A DNA stretch of 64,000 nucleotides. It comes from Anaspis maculata (lineage: Eukaryota > Arthropoda > Insecta > Coleoptera > Scraptiidae). A program made the translations under genes and the position numbers. The stretch is from positions 57,905,416 to 57,969,415 of the forward strand of contig OX421966.1 of assembly GCA_949128115.1 (NCBI GenBank), written 5' to 3'. The notes under the pieces are model-generated. The model was not told the origin of the DNA. It ran no database searches and saw nothing but the letters and a program-made list of their open reading frames with translations. The first letter of the stretch is position 1. The number at the start of each line of letters is the position of its first letter. Shown piece by piece: positions 44,421 to 56,600 of the stretch.

Positions 44421-45979
44421 TGTAATCTCCCAACCTACCCCTCTTATAAAAATTAATCTTACCCAAAGAAGAAGAAGAATCTCCTTTAAAGTTGAAGACT
44501 TAGGTTGGCTGTTCGTGTTCGTCTAGTGGTGTTCGTTAGGACTTCAGTTGTTTCGTAGTTTTCCAAGGTAGTACAGGTAAGTGAAGGCTTGGAAATGAAA
44601 CGCAGGGACTTCAAAATCAACAAAGAACAATTTTATTCCAAAGACAAATATATCGACTCATGTTCAAGAATGCAATATCAATTCAATTACACCACCCTCC
44701 CACTATTTGAAATGCAGTGTGTAAGTCACTGATGCAGAGAGAACAAGAGAAAGACGAGAGAGAGTATCGCTCTCGCTAGAACAGATCATATTAGTTCCAC
44801 GGACCTAGATTGTTGAGGAACCTGTTAGCGGGAAAGAATACTGCAGACCAAGTGCTCAGCGCAGTGTAGCCACTTGGCGCAGTGTGAAACAGAGTTTATT
44901 AGTAAGTTCTACGGTGACCTAAGTTGACAAGGGATCTGTAGGGAAAATAGATAAGATTTTGGCAAGGACAGTGGCCAAGCACTGCTGCAGAAAGAAGAGG
45001 GAGAACACATGATATACAAATCAATCACAATCAATATCACCAATAAAACGAAACAGTGAATAATCACAGTACATGGGTTCATACATAATAAACATGGTCA
45101 ATGGAATCATCATCAGTTATTTATCACAATAAATACCACAACATGATTCAATGTAAATCAACAATATCAACAACCAGGTCTCAATAGTTAAAGACGTATA
45201 TTATTTTCATAAGATAACAAAGTAAGGAAAGATATCTTCTCTTTCGAGATACCCTTCTCTCACAAGACACGACAATAAGAAAAACATCTGTTGTGTGCAG
45301 GTCCCTTTCTCTCATAAGATCCAGGCATGGATACAGAAGATAATTGATCAGTGTAATATGTAACATGGTAAACAGAAGTATGAAGAAATCATTAAAGCAA
45401 TTCAACTCAGATGGAGGAGAATAGCCCGACCAGGTCCATCAAGTATGACAGCATACCTCAGAGCTCTCAAAACCACGTCACCTGTTCTACAGGTCAACGT
45501 CTTGTTGTCCAGCTAGGTCCTGTCTCTCATGGTAGCTCGGTTCCAGGTCATCTGGATATCTTGTGGCGACATCGTTCTACTCTTTCGTCTCTCTCAAGCA
45601 TCAACAACAGTGACTTACAGGCTACGTGTATTCCCTTCATCCCCTGAACGTGATTATCTCGTTAATTGTTACAATAATTGACTTTTCTTTGACAGGCAAC
45701 AAAGGAGCTAAATAACTTATCTTCGAGCGTCCTAAAGGCACGGCAGCTATACTCTGGAGGTCTTCAACATCGGCAGAGACTTGAACCCCTCTCTCTTCTA
45801 GGATCTGGAACAGGAAATACCCAGTTTTTCTTGTGTTCTTCTCTCAGACATCCGCCGTCATTTTTTACACTTTTTCAACTCTCGTTACTTGACGACGGCC
45901 TCCCCCTTTTCAGGTGTATTACCAAAGCTCACGATGTTTTACGTTTACTCTTTATAGGCTGAAGAGCCGGTCGATTTCA
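44421..45979. mobile_element. Solo-LTR-like insertion (TG...CA) with ATAT duplication
   Basis: The insertion begins TGTAATCTCCCAACC and ends GGTCGATTTCA. It is flanked by ATAT at 44417-44420 and 45980-45983. Foldback A copy 1 has the unoccupied site (TTCATATTTTGAAAATTGG near 7473). TG...CA ends with a 4-bp duplication are typical of a Gypsy-type solo LTR, although 1559 bp is long. AATAAA-type signals occur around 45045. No coding frame was recognised, and I found no second copy in the window to confirm the family. Confidence 0.65.
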
Positions 45980-46374
45980 ATATTTTGAAAATTGGATAAC
46001 AAGGAATTCATTATCAGTGCAAAACCAAGTTTTTCTTAGACCACCCTGTAATTGAAAGAAAGACGGGAATTCAAAAAACCGTTTCAAGACAATAAGTCGA
46101 GCTTTCTAAATATGAAGTCACGAAAAGTCTGGTATCATTTTTACAATAGTTGCACATGATTTAAACTTGACCATTTCCGTACAGCTTCCGTTCTCACCCT
46201 GTATATCATGTATATTGCCGACAATAGAACAAGCTTACATCTAACATCGTAGAGAAAGGATCTCTCTATTAGACGTCGTAAACCGTTTTGAAATCGGTTG
46301 CGTTTTTCGCTGATATTTATATTTGAAAGGGAATAAAAATTTTGGGTGGCCCACTTCAATTGCTGACCTGTTTA

Positions 46375-46759
46375 GGTATATTGTTATCGATGTTTATGGA
46401 TACAGTATTCCTGATTTGATTTTGAAAAACCCAAAGTCCAATTACTGTGTCAAAAATAGTATATTATAGTACAAGTTTTATAAGACATCTTATAGTCTTA
46501 GACCGGACAAGGTAGACAATAGACCGGAGAAGTGATGTGATGACGTCACATCATGGCGGTTGTCATTTTCTGAATCTTTTGTTATCCATTTTCGTTATTT
46601 ACCTTCGTAAAAATTTGACAAACAAACACAGAAACATCACGTTCATGTTACCGTTGAATTCAACGATGTGACGTTTGTTTGCCTCCAGAAAATGCAAACA
46701 AATGTCAACCACCATGTTGTTTCGTCACACTTCTCCAATCTATAGGTCTTAAATAGAAA
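46375..46759. other. Unannotated stretch
   Basis: Nothing recognised beyond ordinary AT-rich sequence. Confidence 0.3.
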
Positions 46760-47010
46760 AATAAATAAATACATAATTTTCCAACAGGCTGTACACCCAA
46801 ATACAAGAAAAGAATACGCAAAAACAAGGTTCAAACACAGACACGCTAAGTTCAAATAAGCAGGTAAGTACAGGTCAAGAATCAAAACCATAGAAATGTA
46901 GAATGCAAGTCTGTAACACATTAAAACAATCATAAAACATATCACAGTCGATACAACAGACATAGTACATATTGCAAATTCTAAAAATCGAGCTCTTGAC
47001 TAGAGCACCA
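46760..47010 (-). repeat. Retroposon 3'-end repeat with (TTTA)n tail, copy 2
   Basis: AAATAAATAAATACATAATT followed by TTCCAACAGG parallels 25295-25340. Downstream both copies share AC-rich stretches and AGAAATGTAGA-type words. Probably the minus-strand tail of a SINE or LINE. Confidence 0.4.
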
Positions 47011-49689
47011 CTCCTAGGAGGGTCACAATAAAACATTCTTACTTACTCTTACTCTATTCTTACAGGTCTTACTTATAATCTTATAAAACGTGTGTTATAT
47101 ACATTTTTTTTCTATTTTGCACTTATTCCTTATATACTGTAAAATATGGTGCTCTGCTAACAAAAGTGTTGAGAATTGCTCTTGATGGTGAAAGCACAGT
47201 TCTGTTTATCATCAGAAATAAGCCGGATTTTTTCTGAAATAAACCTCTACTACGAAGTGATGCCAACTAAGCTGTCTCTTCTGTCAGTGAGTGCTGTCAT
47301 GTCGATGTCATGCCCACTGATATTGCCAACATTCAGGATTAAAAAAATGCGTATCGAAATGGAGCCTCTTACGATACGCGAATGACGTCATTTGCGTATC
47401 AAAATGACTTTCTTATGAACGCAGAATAGAAAAAAGAAGCTCTAGAAGCGAGAGCTCTAGAAAATTCTGGCAAGCAGCTCTTGGAGGGCTCCTCCGCCAG
47501 TTGTGCAGATATGTCTCATCCGCACGTCGTGACCTCCAGCTCCGTAAAAGTGTCAAGGGCTAACCATTGCTACTTTCTTGAGTATTTTTTCCCAGTTATT
47601 CCTGCCTGGTGACTAACCCTCAACTAAGTATACCTATACTATCTGAATAATTTATCTCAGTGCTTTTCTATTCTATCAGATGATTCATTCAATTGAAAAA
47701 AAAACTTGAAAGAAGCAACGAACAATACCTAAGCCACTCATCCACCTTGTTGTTTGAAATGGCTGAATTTAAAATCTGAGTGAATCATTTAGCAAGCCGC
47801 TTCGATGCCGCATGCACTAAACTTGAAAAAACTAAATAATACGAAAATAGCAAAAATTCTCTCTGATTTTTCTCTCCCAACGTTCTTTGAGGCAGGAACG
47901 CCACTTACCTACCAACCACCACCAAGGCAAGCAGCGCTTTAGCCATATAATATTCATCCCTCGCGCACTTCACTCCTCGTCTGTCTGGTCCCGTCCTCTT
48001 TCTTATTCTTGCTTTCAATTACGGAACACAAAAGTATTCGTCGTTTTTTTCGTTCTGCGCCCCTCAATTGAACAAATGAAAAATCGCGAGTTTGCTTTAT
48101 ATTTAGATCGCGTGGCCCGGAACGATTGGCAGCCCCGTTCATGCCAGGGCTGCCAATTTCAAGCCATCCCAGAACAGAACTCGTACCCCGGCGAGACAGG
48201 GGCGGAGCATTCACGTTTATGTCGCATCTACGTCTCACGCTCGGTCTCACGTTTCGATTTTCTCACCATAAAAAAAGCTTTCGATACCTACCTATTTTCA
48301 ACATCGAAGCTCTCATTAGTTCAATTTCATGTGTGAAGGTACGATCCAATTGCAAAAAAAAGGTAACTTATCGCGATGTGCGCTACTGGAGAAAGCCGTG
48401 TCATTACCGTAGGATTTATTGCTGATGCCTTCGAGTACATCATTAGAGGAAGACGCAGTTGACTGAATACGAATATTATTACGTATACGGCGTAAACATA
48501 ATATGTAGATCAGATATCATACCAAATTCGGTTTATTAACGAACAGAATGCGGAGGAAATATAATACACTGACTTTACATATCATAATCATATGTCTGTG
48601 CCTGGCATTCAGAAATTATATACCTCTCCATGTACGACTTTGCTTTGTTTCTCGCTTTCGTAAACTTTGCATTGAATAATAAATCCCTTCAAATTATAGG
48701 TGGTTCAGACTATCCGTTCAACTAACCTGGGGGATGGCGCTCCTACATTTTCTGAAATACTGCTCAACGATATTATTTTAAAGACTAAAGCTATTGCTCT
48801 GCGAACCTTGAAATTTTGCTCCGCAAATAGGTAGGTATTGAGTTTTCTTATGGAAAATGGATCCTGGCTAAATTCTCTGAAATTTTGATATGTTGTAGCT
48901 CATGAGATACCAATCAAATACTGTGAACCCCAAATTCGAATAAGGGCATTTTTTCACCCACAGGGGGTTAGAGTTGGAGGCTCTGAGCTTTTAATGTTTA
49001 AGGCGTTGGAGTTTTTCATTTGATTTCTCTTCAAGTGATGTTTTATGCCAATTATTGTATTCATTTGAGAGGAAACTATCAACCCCTTCCTCCACCCTCA
49101 GCTCCTATCTACGTTCCATCATAAACTTTGAGATTACCTTCAAAAGCCATGCAGATGGCTTCTGTGATTCAAATTATGAGTTTCAACATGAAAATTATTT
49201 TCCACCCCTACTGTTGGGGGTCGTGTTGGGGTGACGAATTCTCAATCTCCCTTGTATTCTAGTTCCACTGAACAAGAAGTTCCGATACCGAAACTTATTC
49301 CTATGGGCAGTTTTTGTTCCACAGTGGACTAAATCGCTCTCAAATTTTCAAATCCAGTTCCCTATGGAAAGCGAACTGTTCATCCAAGCCTCGATCCAAG
49401 CACAAAGTAAGAACATTCACAGTCTCACAGGTGAACTTACTTCACTGTAGAGCAGCTTCAGCTGCCCTACAACAATATGTAACATACAACAATACAGATA
49501 GGTATTGTACTGATACAAAAACCTAGGGCCCTACAACAATATGTAACATAAACAATACAGATGATATTGTACTGATACAAAAAACTTGGGTTCATAAGAG
49601 ACTATAAGAGGACTAGGGATGGCAGGAAACTGGAAACTCATCAGCTCAGGCGAAAACCATTTTGGAACTTGCATTTTAGCAAAAAAGAC
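47011..49689. other. Unannotated stretch
   Basis: No supported gene. The block GGGCTCCTCCGCCAGTTGTG at about 47486 resembles about 53476-53500, marking a short dispersed repeat. An open frame at 47887-48336 has no known motif. A perfect hairpin lies at 48125-48157. A 50-bp direct duplication with CCCTACAACAATATGTAACA lies at about 49463-49560. Confidence 0.35.
48125..48157. repeat. Perfect 11-bp hairpin
   Basis: ATTGGCAGCCC and GGGCTGCCAAT are separated by an 11-nt loop. It is isolated, with no recognisable gene beside it, so a regulatory role cannot be argued. Confidence 0.6.
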
Positions 49690-51335
49690 CTATCACTTGC
49701 TATAAATGTGGAGACTCAGTAGGAGAGACCTGATGGATGGTAACAAAGCCAAACACCAACATGGGAGGAGGCAGACGGAACCTGATATTAGGTTCAGAAT
49801 ACTTCCCATGCGATCAACTAGGACAATCACCGATTCTAGAGGTGAAGGAACTGGTAAATTTCTGTGAAAAAAAGAAAAAGACAACTAGTGTTTTGGACAC
49901 AGCAATATTTTGAACTAGAATCGTCCCAGAAGGAATTGAGCACGTACAGGAATCCAAAAACCTGCAATTTGGCTCTCTTTAGGGTGAAACAGGGGGTCGA
50001 TGAATGTCCGTCAAAACTAAAAACCCCAGTGAACGTTGAACTGATGAATGATACCATCTTATCAGCTATGATGAATGCTCACGAGAACAGCTGCCCAATA
50101 AAGATGCAGAGGTTTAAACCAGAGACCCGATGCGATGGTGGAATCCGGAACTTTTCTCACTGAAGGCAGCGACTCCAACTAAAAAGAGCTTCAAAGGGCA
50201 GAAAGAACTAGCTAATGGAAAGAAAAAAGTCTTTCCGTCTGAAATATGTAAATGTCATTGAACAGACTAAAGAAGAATCTTGGAACAAAACTAACAGTCT
50301 ACCTTAACAGGTCCACGGTAAGAAGGTTCCAAAGAAGACGGAAAACTTGCTAACAAGCTAATCGATGTAACAAATATTTATGAGTTGTGAAGTCTTTTGC
50401 ACCATATAAATCTGAGAGTCCAGATGGAATACTACCAGTAATGCTGCAAGAGGGCAATAAAGAATTGTCTGTACCATTGTGATTTTTTTGGGGCCATCTT
50501 GGCCCTGAGCTATATGCTACAGAATCAGCGGAAGGTGAAGGTAGTTTTTTACAAAAACCAGGGCGAGATTCATACGCCTTGGGGAATTCCTTCCGCTCGA
50601 TCAGCTTGACATCTTCCATAGTCAAGACAATAAATAAACGATCATCTTCACATCGACATCAGTGCACATACCAAGCAGGGAAATCCAGCGAGTTGAGTGC
50701 ACATAAACTCTTACAGAGAAATGGAAGATCGTTAGATAACCAAGAGGTCGTTCTGGGAGCTTTTCTGTATAGAGAGAGAGCTTTCGAAAACACCTTTTCA
50801 AGGTCCATTTGATAATAATCGGAGAGTTGGTAGATCTGTCGCGGACTGGATCAGCTCTGTGATTGGAGACGGAAAAATCACGTGGTCACTGGGCAACGTA
50901 ACCTAGGAAGTGGCCGCTGCAGGGGATTGTCCACGGGATGGGGTATTGTCACCCCGCTTATGCGGAGCCTGATGGTTGATGGCGGTGGATAACTTTCTCT
51001 GGGAACTGGACTGCGAAGGAATATATGTACAAGGACGTACAAACGACATCACTATTCTCGTGAGTGGAAAGTTCAGAGGGGTAGGTCTCACCTCATGAAA
51101 CGGGCCCTGAGAATAGTAGGAGCACGGTGCACAGCAGAGGGGATAGCAATGAACCCTGCAAAAGCAACCGTTGTTGACTTCACGATACGAGATCTGTGAT
51201 CTGAGATCTAATTAAACTTCAAGATCTGAGAGATCTTCGATTTGTGAAAAAAAGAACACTCACTTAGCAAAGAGGTCAAATACTTGGTACTACTTTTGGA
51301 TACCAAGTTGAACTTCAGTGTCCACTGTTTCTGAG
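49690..51335 (+). pseudogene. Decayed non-LTR retrotransposon (R1-like ORF1 end and ORF2 RT)
   Basis: Scattered frames, broken by many stops and shifts, spell out a non-LTR coding order. First comes a CYKCGD zinc-knuckle start at about 49697. Next are a conserved linker (NAHENSCPIK near 50070, then a Trp-Trp-Asn-type site near 50130), SPDGILPVMLQ near 50423-50455, FRSISLTSSIVK near 50590, TYQAGKSSE near 50667, and a LGAFLYRERAFENT block near 50755 at the first catalytic-Asp region. A GCxQG-like turn at 50918-50950, a damaged ADD-box region near 51030 and KYLVLLLDTKLNF near 51280 follow. The GAF and CPQG-type wording suits the R1/LOA group. The element is long dead. Confidence 0.75.
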
Positions 51336-54040
51336 AAGTCCTCGTAGATCCAGTCCGGAGTCCTTCAAAGGTCCCCAAAAAGAGCCGTTGTAATAAATAG
51401 TTTCCATTGAGTTACTCAAGCTTCTCAGCTGCTGAGATACTCATGACAGTCATTCTGAGAAAAGCTATTTTTATAGAATGCTTCTTGGGTCAAACTTTCA
51501 CGGGACCTTTCCCTTGTCGGTCGAATCCTGTTGTGGAAACGCTTTTTGGCATATCAAATCAAATAAATGGTGTTTCACACTTTCATGGAAGTGGTATTCA
51601 TATTTTTCACTAACTGACCAGCAGAGATCGATACAGTTTTTCCATTTCGTGTACATATACGTCACGATGCAACCTATTGATACACCATTTATACCGATGA
51701 CAGAGTACTCTACTGAACTGGAATCAATATTCCCTTGGCGGATTTAAATAGAATCACCTACTACCTACCACTTACCTCCCATCAAGATTCTTACTGTGGT
51801 CGAGTTCAGTTTTCTTACAAGCACCACTTACTCGTTTTCTACATGACCTGAATTGCAAATATTTGAGCAATAATTCCGCTATACCATATTATTTGTACCT
51901 ATAATATGTAATTATATAGCAACACGCCACATAACATCCCAAAACATTAATTTCGATTCCGGTAGATGACATCGAATTACCACTGACCTGCATACAGAAT
52001 GCAGATCGCTGCCATTACTATGGGGTAGGTACTTTATGGCCATTTGTGACTGCCATCCATGGTTGCATATCGCATCATTATTATGCACTTATCGATCCAA
52101 AGGATAATGTAGGTAGGAGCATAATATCATATTTCATTGAAACACATCAGAGTGATACATATAGGATCAACAATATATTGTTCGGTGGGTATCTGAAGCT
52201 GTCTTATTCCGTTTTGTCTCTGTTACATGCCTTGTTCGTTATGCAGCCATAGCATTTCGTGGGTCCCCAAACAAACTGATCAAATAGTAGTTCTTTACCT
52301 ATTGTGATCAATTTACGTTGGGTACGTCAATAACTGAGAGACAAACGATATTAGACACATGGGTACTATAAATTACTGCGTAGGTATAGGCTGTCTAATT
52401 TCTACATCATGATTCGAGTGAGCTGTGTTTCTGGTCGCCAACTTGATTTTGATTCTTTGATGAAGTGTGCTATGTACAATGTGAAAGTTGTCATCGTCAT
52501 CGTCATCTTGCAATGCACCGCAAGTGGGAACTTTCAAGACTGCGGAGCGAAAGTAGGAAAACGTGAGCCCTCCTGGAGTAAAACATGCTGTTGTCGACAA
52601 GGGACATCTTCTTCAACATGGTTGGCGGCTCCTCACTAATGCTGCTAGGTAAGCGTTGACCAGTCAAAAAAAACGGTGGCCGAGCGGCCAAGTGCGGCAG
52701 TACTGAAGAGAATGAAATAAAAATGCCACTGTCCAGTGACTCTGTGGGGTTGAGAAAACCTTCTTGAATGAACAATAATTTATGAAAGTGGATTGCACGA
52801 GACGAGAAGCGCGTGAGTGCAATGTGCTGAAAACTGTTCACTTTCTTGATGCATGCTCGCTACTTTTTTTCTCCATGTTCTTGGCATTGGATGCTTGCTG
52901 TTTCAGTAGGTATAAGTTAGAGTGGGAGATGGAACTATTCAGTGTTTTTTATTTCATTTTGTTTTGTACTGCTTGGCCGCTTGACCATCAGTTCTTTCAG
53001 TGACATCGCTCACCAGTAGTTTCAACGAGGCGCCGCCAATCACAGTAGAGTCGACCACAGCAATTTTCACTGCAGGGGAGGCTCACGTTGTCCTACTTTT
53101 GCTGCGCAATCTCGGAAATTTCCACTTGCAGGTGCATCGCGTCGAGATGACGGTGACAGCTGTCACATTATACATAGCACATCTATCAAAGCGTCAGAAT
53201 AGAATCAACATTGTACTATTCGTGGGAACACAACACATTTTCTCCATAGTTTATTCTAATGAAAAAAACCGTGCAATTGACCATAACTACCCAATTATTC
53301 ACTGCTACTATATCCATTGGTATTATTCATTCGAGAAGCAACTGCCATAATGAATTTGAAGTTCATCTGGCCCAGAACTAGTGAAAATTGATTCACAAAA
53401 CTGTTTGTTTATTGAAATTATAAATGAGGGTTTCTAATGATCGTGAGATGATTTCACAAACGTTCTTCGACACACGGCTCCTCCGCCAATTGTGCACTTG
53501 TGCCCTATTCGATCGTCGTGGTCTCCAGCAAGTTCCGTAACAGCAGGTTCAAGTACTAAATGTATTCACACAAAAAAAAGCTACGAACCTTTTTGTCGAA
53601 TTCTTGGAAACGTCTCACAAGGTCTCATCAAACAACTCCCAAGAATCCAATTAAGGATTAATGTCCTGCCGCCGACGACTCTCCGGGATGTCTGGGTGGC
53701 ACATCGCGGCGTCTGAATAATAAAGCGATTAGACGTCGCGTACATGAGAATAATTTAATTCCTGCTGATGTGAGAGGTACACTTCTATTCCATTATCTCG
53801 TTTCAGAATTAACCGTGTGCGCATCAGAAATTTATTGCGGCTTTCGATGGAGATCCTATGCTCACAAGGCGATTCGCGACTGAACTTTGTGCGATTTCCT
53901 TCCGATCTCAAACTTCCACGCGTCTTACATCGAATAATGTAGGTATACAACTTGAGTTGTTGTAGTAGAACCTCCTCAGCAGGTATTCAGCAGAAGCTCC
54001 TCCCAAAGTGAAGTAAGGTGAGGGAATACAATCGTCGTTT
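51336..54040. other. Unannotated stretch
   Basis: No protein-coding gene can be supported. Several frames of 60-116 codons (for example 53000-53350) lack recognisable motifs. A tRNA-like A-box occurs at 52673-52690. Confidence 0.3.
52671..52760 (+). tRNA. Possible tRNA-derived fragment (class II, Ser/Leu-like A-box)
   Basis: GGTGGCCGAGCGGCCAAG closely matches the 5' D-arm and A-box of tRNA-Ser/Leu. About 60 bases later GTGGGGTTGAGAAAACC sits where a B-box would be but matches it poorly. No closed acceptor stem is evident. At best it is a tRNA pseudogene or SINE head. Confidence 0.25.
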
Positions 54041-54235
54041 CAAAAGTCCAGTATTTCTTTATTTTATCCACACAATAAGTATGCGCTTTTGATTGATTAA
54101 CGAATACTAAACAAAAAGGTACTCGTAGTCTCTTCACAACTATTTTTTACCTATTTTTTATTTCAAATGCATTTCGGCCTTTCCGTAAGGCCATCTTCAG
54201 TTGATCTAAAAGTAAGCACACATCAAGTTTAAGAA
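54041..54235 (-). mobile_element. 3' region of a Penelope-like element
   Basis: Read on the minus strand, AACTGAAGATGGCCTTACGG, then AAAGGCCGAAATGCATTTGA and an A-rich AAATAAAAAATAGG stretch are characteristic of the non-coding end of Penelope-like retroelements. The matching coding fragment, also on the minus strand, is at 57310-57892. About 3 kb of minisatellite DNA and an inserted foldback (54294-54785) lie between them. Confidence 0.6.
54172..54200 (-). ncRNA. Hammerhead-ribozyme-like core in the Penelope-like tail
   Basis: On the minus strand CTGAAGA (matching the CUGANGA core) is followed by U, a six-pair stem GGCCTT/AAGGCC with loop ACGGA, then GAAA. This is the order core-stem II-GAAA of hammerhead ribozymes, which Penelope-like elements are known to carry. 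The extra U before stem II and the lack of a clearly defined stem III with a cleavage triplet leave activity uncertain. Confidence 0.5.
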
Positions 54236-54293
54236 CAATAAAAGTATCTAAGTATACAAACCAAAGGATGTGAAATTTTCACATACAGGGTGG

Positions 54294-54785
54294 CCAAACG
54301 AAAACAGAACAGAGGGGTTTTCGGACATTTCACCTCTTTTTTTTAAAAACAGCTCGAACAGGTCGATTTTTATATTTAGGGGGACATCTGAATTTGGGTA
54401 ACACTTTTCTCTACCGAAAATTTTCTTCTATGATGCTATTCAGGATGACGCTGATTAAATTGGAGAGAATTGAGGGGTCGAGGATATAAAATGGGACAGT
54501 TAGATAAATTCAAGAAGATGGGGGGGTGAGGTTGAAAATTTTGAAAATATTTTTTTCAAAAAAAGAATTTGATTCTCTTTAATTTGATTTATAGCAAAGT
54601 AGATGGTGTCATTTGAAATTCCAATGTTGAGGTGGGTAGGGTCAAGGGGGCTGAAGATAGAAATTTGTCAATGTATGTTTCAGATGTACCCCTCGATATA
54701 AAAATCAACCTGTCTGAGCTTTTTCGAAAAAATGATGTGAAATGCCCGAAAACCCCTCTGTTCTGTTCTCGTTGGACCACCTGTA
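54294..54785. mobile_element. Foldback element L, TA-flanked
   Basis: The termini TA-CAGGGTGGCCAAACGAAAAC and its diverged reverse complement (GTTCTCGTTGGACCACCTG-TA) enclose 492 bp. The arms extend through ACAGAACAGAGGGGTTTTCG for about 90 bp. The first eight bases CAGGGTGG are the same as those of foldback K. The interior is purine-rich and non-coding. Confidence 0.85.
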
Positions 54786-55069
54786 TTTTTGCCGATGGTG
54801 GGCAACGTCTGGTAATCAGTTAACAAAAACGCAAAACAAGCAAAAACAACGATAGCGCCAACAAACTTAACAAGCAAGGAACCAACGCGATCGTGGGATT
54901 CCGGGAGATCAAACTAGTTGACTGCAAACGGAATGTCATTTGGGATTATGAATGGCAGGAGGACTGACGAATTAAAGTGTGTTTGTCCATTCAAACACAA
55001 CGAGGGGTTTGACGAGTGGAATTTCCGAATTTTCAATTCCTCAAGGTAATTGCAGATCAATTAGGGATA
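54786..55069. other. Short spacer
   Basis: Nothing recognised between foldback L and the first minisatellite. Confidence 0.3.
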
Positions 55070-55425
55070 CGGACATTTCACCGACAACCAACTCACCGAC
55101 TGGACATTTCACCGACACCCAACTCACCGAATCGCCGATTCGCCGACAGGACATTTCACCGACTCGCCGTTTCGCCGACTGGACATTTCACCGACACGCC
55201 GATTCCCGACAGGACACTCCACCGACTGGATATTTTAACGACACGCCGATTCACCGACAAGACATTTCACCGACTCGTCGATTCACTGACTCGCCATTTC
55301 ACCGAATCGTCGATGCACCGACAGGACATTTCACCGACACGCCATTTCACCGACAGGACATTTCACCGACACGCCATTTCACCGACAAGACAATTCACCG
55401 ACACGCCATTCCACCGACAGGACTG
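55070..55425. repeat. 16-bp minisatellite, left array
   Basis: About 22 imperfect units of CATTTCACCGACAGGA-type sequence, alternating AGGA and ACGC or GCCG-type variants between CACCGAC and CATTT. Its inverted counterpart lies at 56893-57308. Open frames spanning it (for example 55016-55450) are repeats of His, Arg, Thr, Asp and Phe and are artefacts. Confidence 0.92.
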
Positions 55426-55559
55426 TAGCGTTTTGAGTTTTGGACCATAGGTACCTACATTTGAAAGATTGATATGCTCGATTCCGTACCGGTGCGATTC
55501 CGAGCATGGTTGGTGTTCAGCGCCAAAAGTGTATTCGGTAACCAGATAAGAATCTAATT

Positions 55560-56600
55560 TTCACTTAAGTATTTTCCTTCTTTCCAGATCCACCTGACGA
55601 GGAAATGTTTTTTTTGCTTATCTTCCTTTTTTTAGATCCGCCAGTTGAGGAGTTTATTTTTGACTAGAGTATCGTCCTTCTTTTATGACTTGAGTCTTAT
55701 AATTAGGTGGTACCTGATCACCACCAGATACACAGTCAGTTTCTGAATTTTTGACTCAAGCATCCTCTTTTTTTTCAAACCCACAAAATTAGAAGTGTAT
55801 TCTTAACTCAAGTATCATTTTTTCGGACCCATTAGATACGAAACCGATTTTTTATGCAAGTATCATCTGAGGTATCATCTTTCTTCTCAGACCCACCAGA
55901 TAAGAAGTTCATTATCTATTCAAGTATATCATCCTTCTTTTGAGACTCACCAGATAAAGAATTCATATCAGACTCAAGTTTTATCCTTCTTAGACTTAGT
56001 TAGACCTTAGACCCACCAGAAAAGATTATTTCTTGCTCAAGTATCATCCTTCTTTCTAGCGCCACCAGATGAGGGTTTAATTTTTGAGTCACGTATTCTT
56101 TGGCCTACCAAATATGGAGTTTATTTTGAACTCGAGTATGGTCCTTCTTCCCTGACCCACCAAATGAATAACTGATTTCCACTCAAGTACCATCCTTATT
56201 CTTTTCCAACTTACTACATAGATTATGTATTGACAAAAACACTTTTTCTACCCGCTAGCTCAAGAGTTTATTTTTGATCGAGTATATATCATGCTATTTT
56301 TTAGACTCACCATATACAGAGCCTATTTTTGAGTTTTTGATTCAAACATCGTTTTCTTTCCAGACCCACCAGATAAGAAGTTCATTTTTTACTCAAGTAT
56401 CATCCTTCTTTTTAGACCCACTACTCGTATGAGAGGTCTATTTTTGAATCAAGTATCCTAGGCATACTAGATATGGAGTTTATTTTCGACTCAAGTATCA
56501 TCCTTCTTTCCAGACCTCCCAGATCAAGAACTGATTTTTGACTCGAGCAATCTTCTTTTTTTAGATCCGCCAGTTGAGGAGTCTATTTTTGACTCGGTAA
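55560..56600. repeat. Degenerate minisatellite between the two inverted arrays
   Basis: Imperfect units built around GACTCAAGTATCATCCTTCT, CAGACCCACCAGATAAGAAG and TTATTTTTGA recur at irregular spacings of roughly 55-100 bp. Many units are mutated, so this array looks older than its flanks. Confidence 0.85.

Larger units (their letters stand above)
43395..46374. mobile_element. Foldback element A, copy 2, with two insertions
   Basis: Same termini as copy 1 (TA-AACAGGTCAGCAAT at 43395, ending CCTGTT-TA at 46374) and the same mirrored CAGGGTG words in the arms (about 43578, 43875, 46044, 46195). The left arm is interrupted by MITE J copy 2 (43695-43827) and the loop by a 1.56-kb LTR-like insertion (44421-45979). 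Without these it is about 1.29 kb, close to copy 1 without its MITE (about 1.30 kb). Confidence 0.88.

Noticed and set aside
47887..48425. 149-codon and 99-codon plus-strand frames with a 98-codon antisense frame
   Set aside because: Three mutually overlapping frames of similar length with no motif; at most one could be real and none can be chosen.
51336..54040. Search for a host gene in the least repetitive-looking stretch
   Set aside because: No frame combined length, splice context and recognisable domain.
55016..55450. Two overlapping open frames of about 145 codons, repeats of His, Arg, Thr, Asp, Phe
   Set aside because: They lie within the 16-bp minisatellite. Because 16 is not a multiple of 3, all frames cycle through the repeat, giving repetitive peptides in each. 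No start context or other coding sign.
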